From Aphrophora alni (lineage: Eukaryota; Arthropoda; Insecta; Hemiptera; Aphrophoridae): DNA of 64,000 bases. The notes beneath the pieces were generated by a model. The model had not been told where the DNA came from. It saw only the letters and a program-made list of their open reading frames with translations, and made no database searches. The position numbers and the translations under genes were made by a program. Location of the stretch: positions 81,704,060 to 81,768,059 of the forward strand of contig OY740767.1 in the NCBI GenBank assembly GCA_963513935.1. The letters run 5' to 3'. This document shows positions 48,262 through 59,040 of this stretch, piece after piece; within the stretch, counting starts at the first letter, position 1; each line of letters begins with the position of its first letter.

Positions 48262-49564
48262 ATTATAACAAAGACACTTCTGGCTTTGTAATGCAAATGA
48301 ACTTTATTGTTACAGTCTCTTTCTTTTCTATTATTATAATAATTTTTCACAATTAATTTTAATTTAATTTGATTTGCTAAGGATGCGCTTATTTAATTAC
48401 AGCAATAGTCTAATTCCTTAATCTAACAAATGAAATAACTGCAATATTTCTTAACCTAAACAAATGAAAATACCTGAAATAAATCACAATGAGAATTAAA
48501 CGCAATATAATAATTTTATACAATGCTTCCTTAACAATTAAAAAAAGAAAGAAACAAAGAGTGCATAAAAATTGCTATTAGTCTGAATTATTTATAATGA
48601 ATTTAATTTTACTGTAATTTCTTTTATTTAAGTTATTTTAGTAATTATGTGCCCAATTTAATTAATTTACTGCCCTGGTTAGCTTGTTTTATTTAAAGAT
48701 TGATTAAAATAAAATTTCTCTCTCGTGCATGTGGTGACTATAATTTAAACTTTAGTGACTGAATCAAAATGTTGTTGGTGGTTAATTATTTATAGAAATT
48801 TTCACAGTCTACTTATCAAATTTGAAGTCCTTTCACAATCCGAAGCGTGGTTGTTTAGTGGTTGTTCCAGTGGATAAGCTCGATGTTGGTTTGGTGTCTA
48901 ATAATCTCCTTTATTCTCACAAAGCAGTAATCTGGTCTGGCAATCACTTGGGGGTAACTCACGTTGATTTCTCGCAGAATCACTCTTCTTATTCTCGACG
49001 ATGATATTTCATCTATTAACTTTTCGCTGGCTATATTCACTTTACGACGTATTCTTTAATTAACTTTAACTAATTCACTGTTAGACGTATTTGTTTTACT
49101 TTTTATTAAACTGTTCGACGTATTTCTTATACTTTAACTAACTCACTTCTCGACGTAACTTTCTTTAATTTAATATTCTTTCCGATTACATTCAAATGTT
49201 TACCAATTTCTCAGAAGATTTTACTAAATGTTTATAAAAGTTTAACAAAATTTTATGAAGAACAATTATCTAGTAGAACAACCTTGTACCAAAAACTTCG
49301 CAGAACAACCTTGTACAAAATATCTTAAAAGAACTCTCCTGTTTCTTTCTCTCGGACCTATATTTATAATTTCCTCGTTTTCAACAGTCACACCACGGCT
49401 TTATTTTTCATTGGTGGGATTCAATGTTTACTGGAATTTAGAAAGTGACGCTTCCTTCCCTATTGGTTAATTTAAACTTGTCCGTTGACCTCTCCTTACT
49501 ATAACGTATCTCTAAATGAGTTACTTTTGAAGTATAAACCCTAGCCAGCACCTTTTCGTTACAA
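48262..49564 (-). mobile_element. Candidate solo LTR, ~1.3 kb
   Basis: On the minus strand it begins TGTAACGAAAAGGTGCTGG at 49564, has a TATAAATA box near 49367 and an AATAAA near 48316, and ends close to GTCTTTGTTATAA at about 48262. The word ATATATT is found at both outer edges and could be the target duplication. The 3' end is not a clean TTACA, and no internal retroelement genes are adjacent, so the call rests on layout only. Confidence 0.4.
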
Positions 49565-52500
49565 TATATTGTTATTAGTTGTTATTTTACATTTTAACAA
49601 GTGTTGAAGTTAAAAAAATAATTAATCAGACCACAGTCTAAACAATTTAAAAATTATCATGCCTTTCCTTCTATGAGAACACGAACTTCATTATTTTTTA
49701 TAAAAACAATTTTAAACGTTGCATATTTAGGTAAGGTTTCATGAAAATTCCTTTTCCTTTATTTCCTTCCCAATATTGTGTGAATGTAAGTGTGATTTAA
49801 ACATTTAAATGTTTTTCACCGACCGCTTAAAAGTAACTCTAATCTATACAGATGTACCGTAGACTATAAAATTTAGCACTAACATGCTTGTTTAACAAAT
49901 GAAATATAAAATAGTTTTTTTACACAATAAACTCTTATACTACGTTTTAACCATCAAAAATTGTATGTTGCATTAATATAAACTGTTTTGGTTCTGAACT
50001 ACAACTGAAGATGGTTTTTGTACATGTAGTCTAACATAACAACTGAGCATTATGACTAATGTCATTAAATCTTCGTCTGGAACAGGTTAAGTGTTTATTG
50101 TGGAATATTTGATGATTGATGCTTCCTCAAGTCGTGTTGTTCACGTCAGGCAAATGTTTATTTGAATTTCTACTGGAAAGTATAAGCAATTAATTCTCTA
50201 TTGTTTACTTTTCCATTTCCCTTTTCTCCACGATATTCGTTGCTAGCAAATATTCATCAGAAGGGTTTTACGCCATTATTGTTTGCTATTTTAAAATGCA
50301 TGAAAAAGAATTAACTGCAATTACAAACTTGACCTGTTTAGTTTTAACATTACGAAATGATTATCTTATAGTAACGTAAACTAAATTGACTAATATAATT
50401 CAAATTTAAATAAAAAATATTTTATTATGTACCGGTATATTAATTGTAGAAATCTTTAATTTGTTTCAACATATTAAAAATTTTGATTAAGTTTTTTTTA
50501 ATTTTTTTTTATAGAAAATACATTTCCATAAATTAGATTTCAGTCAACCTTTCTTAAATTTATATATTTTTTAAATTTCCCCCAGCTATTCTATTAATAA
50601 ATGGGAGAGTAATCTCCTCCCCTTCTTTAATTATTGCAATATGTACAAACTTAATATTTGAATGAGTATATTTTATGGTTTTAATATTTATATCTAATAT
50701 GTAAATGTCAAAACTAAATAGTGGTGGTAAAAATAGTCGACAAATAACTAATTGTTTAAATTTTTCAGTAAAAATATTGATGTGCAAGTTATACAAGAAC
50801 AAGCGGGATTGATGACTGGAAGAAATAAAGAAAGCCAAAAGGGCTGTAAAACACAAAACAAATTTAAAACGGCTTTCCCTCAGGTGAATTATATTTCTTA
50901 TTATAAACAACTTAAAATAATTATTTAACAAAAAATATAATGTAAATTGAAAAAGAAAAGAAAATTCATATTTTATAAATATATATCTTAAATTGAGAAA
51001 AAACCAAATTATGAGTTGAATACACAGCCGATTATCTCGAATTTTAAATTAGAATACTTTTATAATTAAGATTGGATGTTTACATACATTTTTGTTTTCA
51101 ATATTGGTTGGCTGAAATTTTTGTCCCTTTTAATTGTTAAATATTTTGACTATTATTGAAAATGTTAATATTTAAAATAATTATTTAGAATGGTAAGGTA
51201 TAACTAGGGAAAGTTCATATTCAAGTTTTTCAGATCCAATCTCAAGTTTAGAGGAGGGAGAGAAATTCATTCCGTTAGTGCAACCAATGACTACATAAAT
51301 AAATAGTATTTATGTAGTCATTGGTGCAACTAAACTACCACAGAGCACATGATTGGTAGAGGGCTTTCAAGATATCTTCTCAATCCTCGACACTCACGCT
51401 TACATAACCTAACCTACGAATATTTCAGATGCCAGATTTAAAATATGTTTGCCTCCAAAGAGCCCGATAAATATCATGTCAACTATCATTATAGTTAACA
51501 GGACAGGTACTAAAAATATAACAAAGACATGACCAGTGCCGACCCGAGGGTATATTTACCCCCCCCCCCCAGTGAGTTGCTGTTATTGCCACCCCCCCCC
51601 CCCGACAGAATCGACAATATTTAAGGAAGGAGAAAAGAAGAACCTCCGGATGCCTACTCCTGAGATATACCCAGCTCAAAAAAATTTTTTTTTCTTTTAA
51701 AGACGTGTTTGTAAGTAATCTCTTTAACATAAAATAAAACATTTTTACAACAGAAATACCCAAGTTTGAACACGTTGTTTTTTTTCCCAAATTTACATCA
51801 CATAGTTATTTTATTGAATATCTACATCCATAATAATATAGAAACGTACATCGTATTGACTAAAGGTAAAATAAATATAAGTTTGAAAAGAAAATATAGT
51901 ATTATTTTGAGTTTGGGGTAACTAAACTAATGAAATAAATAAAAATCAAATATATTTTTGATTACAAATATAATTTAGTTACTTAACCAAACAGACAGTA
52001 GGCAAGAAAATCACTAAAAAACAAAAACTTTTATTTTTTAAATAATTGTGTACAAATTGTAAGAATATATTTTACATAAATATATAGGCTTAACCAAACA
52101 TAAACTTAGTATCTAAGAAAGTGTACTTTTCGAGCTTTACTTAGCAAAGTCAGAAACTATTGAACTAATTCTTATCTGTTCAATAACATGAGATTCATCA
52201 GACATCAATCTGTCATTCAGACATAACTATGAATATGTTTTCAATAAATTACAACAAATTTGAAAAATGATAATCAACATGAATTTGATGGTCAGTTTAA
52301 TAGTTAATTTAATTATGATTGATTATTACCTGTAAAATATTATAGCGATAGTGATTTATTAATGTATTCTAAACCTAATAATTAGATAAATGATAAAACT
52401 GATAAAATATATGTGTGTTAAAAAAGTAATCTATATTTTATAATAATATTAGGTTAGGTTGAACTGTGTTATATTTACTCTAAATATATTTCTTAGTACA

Positions 52501-52844
52501 TTTTTGTTAATCCATAGGTTACTAAAAAGAATTTGAAATAGTAGTTTCATTTTTCAATTGCTAGATAAACAATTTTGTTTCAAAATAAATAAATTCTCTC
52601 TCATTGCATGCACATAATTTAACAATTTAAACTTTCCATTAGTAATGTATTTTGTATAATACAAACAATATCTAATTAAAATAAATAAACCACTAAATAT
52701 TATTATTACATTAAACTTCTGATGTTTTTACAGTTAAAAATGATCTTCAAAAATAGATTTTTTAATCTTATATCAAATCATTACTACCTACTTGTCACAC
52801 TCCAAGTTTATAAATTGTGTGCTGACTTTGTCTCGATTTTATAG
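49565..52844. other. Intergenic or 5' intron of the sugar-transporter gene
   Basis: No gene is recognised. An 18-bp perfect hairpin lies at 51283-51325 (arms ACCAATGACTACATAAAT, 7-base loop). C runs of 14 to 15 bases occur at about 51571-51603, next to a lone CAGTGCCGACCCGAGGG that resembles a hAT end. The acceptor ttttatag at 52837-52844 closes the stretch. Confidence 0.5.
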
Positions 52845-53030
52845 TGAATCATATTGCTCATGATAGTTTCACGTATATTATTTTTTCTCTCAAGATTCTT
52901 GCAACATTAGCTCAGTGTTTGCTCCTGATTTCTCTGGGAATGATGATATCAGTGCCAACACTTGTAATTGGCGTTTTACACAATGCAAAAACCGGACTTT
53001 CTATTACAGATACAGAAGCATCTACATTCG
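52845..53030 (+). CDS. MFS sugar transporter (Tret1-like), first transmembrane exon
   Basis: Acceptor ttttatag ends at 52844 and donor gtaagt starts at 53031. The exon reads KILATLAQCLLLISLGMMIS, then VPTLVIGVL, a transmembrane helix 1 in the form typical of insect trehalose/glucose facilitators. It then reads LSITDTEASTF, the EAS(W/T)F turn that precedes helix 2. One base is left over and completes an Ala codon with the exon at 61809, so the junction reads EASTF-A-GIVFICQP. The N-terminal cytosolic start lies in an upstream exon not identified here. It acts at the plasma membrane. Substrate is inferred from the family only. Confidence 0.85.
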
Positions 53031-54269
53031 GTAAGTTTACTTATTTACTATTTTAAAACTCGCTCATCTCTCATTTTTTACCCTTAGATTTATATGATAA
53101 GTGTATTTATATTATTAAGCCTTAAAACAACATTTTTACTTTCGCACTATCAATAGAACATGTGATGCATATAACTTAAAGCAACTATATTAGTAAAGAT
53201 ATTTGTGTTGTAGGACTTGACGTCAAAGATGACATCACAGTTTTTATAAATTGAAAAAGGCGTATGATGATGTCACAATAGAAATAATTTGAAGGATAGA
53301 TTGACGTCACAATCTTGATATTAATTAATACAAGTTAGATTACCGAGGTCAATTTTTTCAGGACATTGAACCCAGCTTATGTTTGTTTCTATGAATTAGA
53401 AGGCGTTAAAGCAACTACCATCACTATCATTTTGCATACCACCAAGCAAAGCCGTACATTTTAGTTTGTGCCTATTGTATACGATAATTAACACAATCTT
53501 TTAGATAAGATGATATAATTTATTTGGAAACCTTTCTATCGTCAACGTTAGGTTAGTGATGCTGTGGTTCATTACGTGGTTCAAGATTGGCAATTTAGAT
53601 AAAGAAAAGAAATATTAAAATTAAGTTCTTTATTCTGATATTTGTGGGACATTTTAATTTTTGCGTCCTGCGTCCTTGTCATGAATTCTGTATTTTCTTC
53701 CTAATTGACGCATGTATAACAGTTATTGAAAACTTATCCAAACTTGTCCAATCTTCAATATAATACACCGTTGTCTGTACATCGTTGAAGCAAGTGGTTA
53801 TGAGACAAACTATTTCTTACGAACATTTATGTTACGATATAACTTACGTTTCCCTCTCTCACTCTCTACATGAGACTATTTTGTAAATTGAATTCAACAG
53901 CCACTGTTTGTTTATCAAACAATACAAAGATAGAGACATATCTTTGGAGTCGTTCAACGGAAAAATAATCTCAGATTGCGCACTGTTAGTTATATTACGA
54001 TACTTTGGATCTTATATAAAACACGTGCAAGTACTCACAAGATTTTACTATACGATTAATATCTGAATAAATATTTGGAAGGGAAACCAATGAACGATCT
54101 ATTATGTTTTAAAATATTCAATTATTCCCATCTGTAAGATAAGAAAGGAGACTCTTGAAGATCTAAATCATTCGATAGTCAGAAAATAATGTATTCATAC
54201 AGGTCAAAATACTATGCAAGTCCAAAGACATGTTAGATTGGAACAATACTTATTATTGGATTTGGATTG
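53031..54269. other. Intron of the sugar-transporter gene
   Basis: No gene. A cluster of CRE-like words (TTGACGTCA, GATGACATCAC, GATGATGTCAC, TTGACGTCAC) occurs at about 53218-53312. Confidence 0.5.
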
Positions 54270-54299
54270 AATTTGAAGGTTATTCTTTCAATAATGAAG

Positions 54300-54419
54300 T
54301 TAAAAAATATAGTAATATTTCAAGTGAAAAATATAGCCTACGACCTGGACTGGGAATCGAACCCAGGATCTTAGGGATGCTCTACCACCTGAGCTATCCT
54401 AGTCGCTTCCCAGAATAGT
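54300..54419 (-). repeat. tRNA-derived SINE, copy A
   Basis: On the minus strand the head reads TAGCTCAGGTGGTAGAGCA (RNA polymerase III A box, 54378-54396) and GGGTTCGATTCCC (B box, 54352-54364), with anticodon-arm spacing. Acceptor pairing is poor and a body follows (ACTTGAAATATTA), so it is a SINE head rather than a working tRNA gene. Confidence 0.65.
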
Positions 54420-54624
54420 AATTATAATTCTAATACTAGCTGGTATAAAAAAAGTATTAGCATTAAAATTCAAAAAAATAAAATAAATATATAAATACAT
54501 ACGTAGAGGCTGCTAGATGTTGAGTAGATATTAATTTCAATGTCGTTGTGTTACGAGGTAATTAATATGATCGCTCGACAATTTTAGCAAAAAGCGAAGG
54601 TAAAAGAGAAGTGTACATCCTGTA

Positions 54625-54790
54625 CTGGGAAGCGACTAGGGTAGCTCAGTTGGTAGAGCATTGGGACGTAAAGCTAAAGGACCTGGGTTCGATTCCTAGT
54701 CTAAGGTCGTATACTTTTAACTTGAAATATTATTGAATTATAATACTAGCTGGTATGAAAAACGTATAAAGCATTAAAATAAAATATAAA
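54625..54790 (+). repeat. tRNA-derived SINE, copy B
   Basis: A box TAGCTCAGTTGGTAGAGCA at about 54642-54660 and B box GGTTCGATTCC at 54686-54696, preceded by CTGGGAAGCGACTAGG exactly as in copy A and followed by the same body text. The anticodon-like triplet is GTA (Tyr) in a mispaired stem. It is oriented opposite to copy A, about 210 bp away. A TAATACTAGCTGGTAT block recurs in direct orientation beside each copy (about 54431 and 54742). Confidence 0.65.
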
Positions 54791-55017
54791 AATATACAGG
54801 ATTTGACAGAACTAGATCATCACACACCTTTACACATCATATATTATACTATTTGGATTTTTCGCCATCAAAATCTTAAAAAATTTAAGTGTATTAATAA
54901 TATTTGTACAGTTTGAAATATTACACTTGTAGAAGCAGGTGTATGGAAATTACTTCTACATAAATGTTATTAAAGAAACAAACGTTTTCGTCAATGATAC
55001 ATTTGATATAACATGTA

Positions 55018-56240
55018 TTAGCCGCCATTCCGAATATTGATATACTAAATAATAAATGTAAGACTTACTGTCTACAATATTCTGATTTCACCATTGATAT
55101 GAAGGCCGTGTCGGCTATTCCGCCATTTTCAACTTAATTTATTCAGGAACTACATAAACACTCATAAACATTCATAGTTATACATAAACACAAACACTGA
55201 TTTGCACTTCATATATTAAAATTATTAAAACAAACACTACTCATGAGTCGACTCGATTCTTTAATTTCCCGGTACATACTGCTTGCGGGTGTGCAGATTT
55301 ATTCGTCAGGAGTGGATGATGTCTTATCTAACTGTGTCAATTCAGTGTCGTATAATGCATTAGAATCGAAGTGTAATTTCTTATTTTGTAATATGCTACT
55401 ATCTGTTTTATAGTTCTTGTATATTTCGAACTGTTCTAACGCATTCATAAACTTTCCCCTTTTTCAATGATGTAATATTTTTAGGGTCTTAATTATACAG
55501 TAGTAACCATGGTCATTTTGGATGAAGTGTTCTGCGAATTTCGATTCGGTTCTTGTGAGGTTCGCGCTTTGTTTAGCCGAAGGGATATGTTCTTAAGAAT
55601 AAAATAAAAACTTGTATTTTTGTTAACTAACTAAACAGTTATTTGAATGTATATTTAGTAATAAAATGCACTAATAACATCAAATTAGTTTTATTTTCAA
55701 ACCTTCTTTCACTGGTACGTTAGTGTATAAGTTCGTGATGTCGAACGAAACTAATATAGAGCCGGTTTTTATGTTCGTATTTTTTTTTATTTTGGAAATT
55801 AAATCTTGGGTATTTTTAGGCTGTAATTGATTTTGAATTTGATGTATTTCCTGATTATTCTGCCCAAGGTTTTCGATAACCTTTAAGATGGGCACACTTG
55901 TAACATAAACGAGAGTCTGAGTGGAAGGTTAGGTTTGTGTATTTTGGGTAGAGCTGTTAAAATAGGAGTGTATGGATTAATTATTTTGTTAAAAGCTTTG
56001 TCAGCTTTGCTTAACAGATGTTTACTCTTGTAAATAGCTGTTTGTATTTGTTGGTTTAATCGGGTCAGATTTTCATAAGATTATGTTGTTTTGTGTGAAC
56101 AAATTCATGGTTTTGTTTATGTAATCAATTTTGTTCATAATGACAGTAGTACTTCCTTTGTCAGCTTTCGTTATGATTAAGTTATCAATGTGTGCTTTGT
56201 TACGAGTATTGTTTATGTATTGTTGCTATAATTGTTTGTA
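55018..56240 (-). mobile_element. Penelope-like element fragment (RT and terminal repeat)
   Basis: The minus strand from about 56240 to 55680 carries, in broken registers, ITKADKGSTTVIM, LTALPKIHKPNLPLR and ILVSFDITNLYTNVPVKE. These are landmark blocks of Penelope-like reverse transcriptases (PLE fingers and the SFDxxxLYTNVP box with a catalytic Asp). Stops and frame changes separate them and the palm YxDD region is missing. Downstream, 55145-55018 holds a terminal repeat that recurs inverted at 56742-56871. Confidence 0.75.
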
Positions 56241-56741
56241 TTATAAATAAATATTGAACTTGACTTGTGAGAAAATATTATAACTTGTTCTACATAGTTT
56301 GAACTGTGGCCTCTGTGCCAATAAGAATATTCTTCCATTTGTCCTGTTTACTATAAATATTCTATTTTAGACCTTTCTGCAATAAATCCTATTCTTGTTT
56401 GTTGCAGTCAGTTTTTCTTAAATTCATTACTCGGGGATAGAATTTATGTTTACATGAAGGAACAGGTGCTTATTTCAGTTTCTCTTTTTATTTTTATTTC
56501 GTCAGAACTTTTTATGGTGTTGATTTTATTTACAATAATAGGTTTTAATTGTCGTTCAATTTTACTTAATAACAACATAAGTTCAGAATTATGTTTGATT
56601 TGGACAATTTTAAATTATTTTTTGTTTGTTCTATGAAATTATTGTTTATGTTTTGTATTGAAATTTTAATAGATTAAGTGCCAATCAGTGTTTGTGTTTA
56701 TGTATAACTATGTGTAAGTGATTATGTTTGACGAAGGGAAA

Positions 56742-57150
56742 CTTGAATATATTAACTTGAAAATGATGGAACAGCCGAAACTGCCGTCGTATAAACGACA
56801 AAATCAAAATACTTTAAACAGTAAGTTTTACATTTATTATTGAATATATAAATATTCGGAATGGCGACTAACAAATGTTATAACGTATTAGCAAGTCAAG
56901 CTGACCACGCCTATAAATATATGAACACCAAATTAAAGAAAGTTGCATAGACAACACAAAACATAAAATTCAACAAAAAATGCATTGACAATAACATCAT
57001 CCGCAGGTATACACACATTAAGATTAATTGCAATTCTAAATCAGCTGAAAAAACATAAAATATGGTAGAACAATTTTGCATTAAAAATGAAATTAAAAAC
57101 CTGTACTTTAAAAAAAGTAATATTGAATTTAACAATTTATAAAACTCATT
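56742..57150 (+). mobile_element. Second Penelope-like fragment (terminal repeat and N terminus)
   Basis: 56742-56871 is an inverted copy of 55018-55145; its best-matching 54 bp is 56818-56871. It contains GATGGAACAGCCGAAACTG, a PLE-type hairpin. It is followed on the plus strand by a degraded reading frame with CIDNNIIRRYTHIKINCNSK and EIKNLYFKKSN, which resembles the N-terminal region upstream of the RT in Penelope-like proteins. Stops are present. The two fragments point away from each other. Confidence 0.55.
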
Positions 57151-57889
57151 TAAAATAGTTTGATTTGTGGTGTCCTAATTTTGCGGTGTAATAATAAAAC
57201 ATAACTAGATCTTGCCTAAATTAGACATAAATTCAGTGTTTTTTTACAATTTTTGTATGTAAACAAAAGTTTAAAATCTTAGTTTTTTTTTCCTTTTAAT
57301 TGCTTGAAGAGAATAGAGAATTTTTGAAATTCTACTTATAAAAATAATTTAGTATAAATAACTAAAACACTTTCTTAAAAAGTTTGAAATATTTGTATAA
57401 AATAGAAAAAAATGTGTATTTAATATAAATAGGATGAATATAGTTGGATCAAAGTCCCAATTTTAGTGTGTATTTAAATTAGGAAAAAAATATATATATT
57501 TAAGATAAAAACTATGAATATGGTTCCATCAACTTTCCATGTTTGTGTGTATTTAATTTTAAATAAGTCTAAAGGAAAATAATAATAGTTTTTTTATTAA
57601 TGTGATAGTTTTAAATAATACTCAATGCAAAAAAAACTACAATTTTACAAAGATGCTCAAGTCTTTAAAATCTTCAGTAGACATTTGGTAAACAGAACTT
57701 TTTTCTGAAGCAGTTATAAATACATCTACCCATTGAAAAGGGACATATAGAATTGGAGATTTTTTTTCTGACTCTTAATTAGAGCAAAGTTCTTTTTACA
57801 TGGCAATACTGTGACCTGTTGTTATATATTTTTGATCTACTGTGGTGTAGTACTTATTTATCACTGGATCTTCCTTAAGAGCTATCATT

Positions 57890-59040
57890 TTCCAGTTATT
57901 ATTCTAGCCTGAACACCGATTTGACCGTATGATGAAATTGCGTGTCTTGTTCTCTGCTAAAGAAGCATATTATGAGTCACATTTGCAAGGATATATAAGG
58001 AAATTTCTGCAAAGCCTTGCTTTCCTTTTGACTCGTCACAAAGAAACATCATCGCTTTTGTTATTGTTCTCATCATGAACACACATATTTTTTACACACA
58101 TATTAAAAGATGTAAAAAATAATAACATATATGTCAGAGTAGAGAAATGGAGAAACTTTTTAAGGTCAACAAAAAGACAAATTATTGTGTGTTTGTTAAC
58201 TTCACCTGTCTCTCCATCATTTGCCAAAGTCGTGTATGCACTGTCTGCTCTAGCTTGATGTAACTGACAATCTATTTCTAATTGCCTTAGCTGATTTGGA
58301 TCATTAATTGATTTCATTTTAATAAAAACAGAGTCACAAATTATACAAGTGTGCCTGATCGAGAGAGCCCAAATCTGAAATTGAACTTTGTGTTATAAAT
58401 GTCTCGATAACAATGTAAAGTAACTTGAGTATCTGGATACTTTTCCTTAAAAAGATTCCACATTTTTTCTATTCTCAAATCAGGGGATAAGTATTGTTTT
58501 TGTTTTTTTTTAAATTTTCGTTACCAGAGTAATGATTCTCCTTCATATGAAAAGATCAAGATCTCTTAACAAGATCTCTACTTTCAACTCGAATCCGGTT
58601 TGGTTGATTCTTATGAGTGCTCGGCCATCATTCAAATGTTTGTTACACTTAATTTTTTCTACCAACATCTTAATTCTATGAGGGGTTATCTAATAAATGT
58701 GACATAAAGACTTTCTGCCAACTCTGAGTGGGGAGCCATCAGCTTTGACATAATATTGTGTAGTACAATGTCTATTAGAACATTTTCACTCACCCGACGC
58801 CGCTTTACGTCCCCACTCACCTGACACTCACCAGACGTTTATAACGTTGCTGCACTCACCTTACGTGGAGGAAGTTTTCCTGTGAAAGGTTTTTTTCTGT
58901 CAATTAAGCTTCTCCTATGTTTCTAGAAGCCTTACGAACCTTCTTGGACCAATTTGTAACATTAATTTTCCGTCTTTCACTTCTGTTTGGCCGATCTAAA
59001 TCAGACAGCGACAGACCAAGGCGATGCAAAGTATACATCC
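57890..59040 (-). pseudogene. Decayed transposon-type gene with FN..FG..DTC..CD region
   Basis: Scattered registers on the minus strand give NVTNWSKKVRKASRNIGEA (near 58955-58900), then EKYPDTQVTLHCYRDIYNTK with FNFRFGLSRS (about 58450-58350), TCIICDSVFIK, QLEIDCQLHQARADSAYTTL (from about 58290), a DLKK segment and, near 58000, DESKGKQGF. Multicopy insect genes of uncertain origin, probably transposase-related, share this order of blocks. Many stops and frame changes exist, so it is dead. The family is recognised only by its pattern, not by a named domain. Confidence 0.5.

Noticed and set aside
51534..51620. Second hAT MITE starting CAGTGCCGACCCGAGGG
   Set aside because: No inverted partner and no target duplication found; only long C runs follow.
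52449..52462. TTAGG telomere-type repeat
   Set aside because: Only two units (also near 40015); expected by chance.
54641..54711. Functional tRNA-Tyr gene
   Set aside because: Anticodon and acceptor stems are mispaired, a body follows, and a related inverted copy exists; it is a SINE head.
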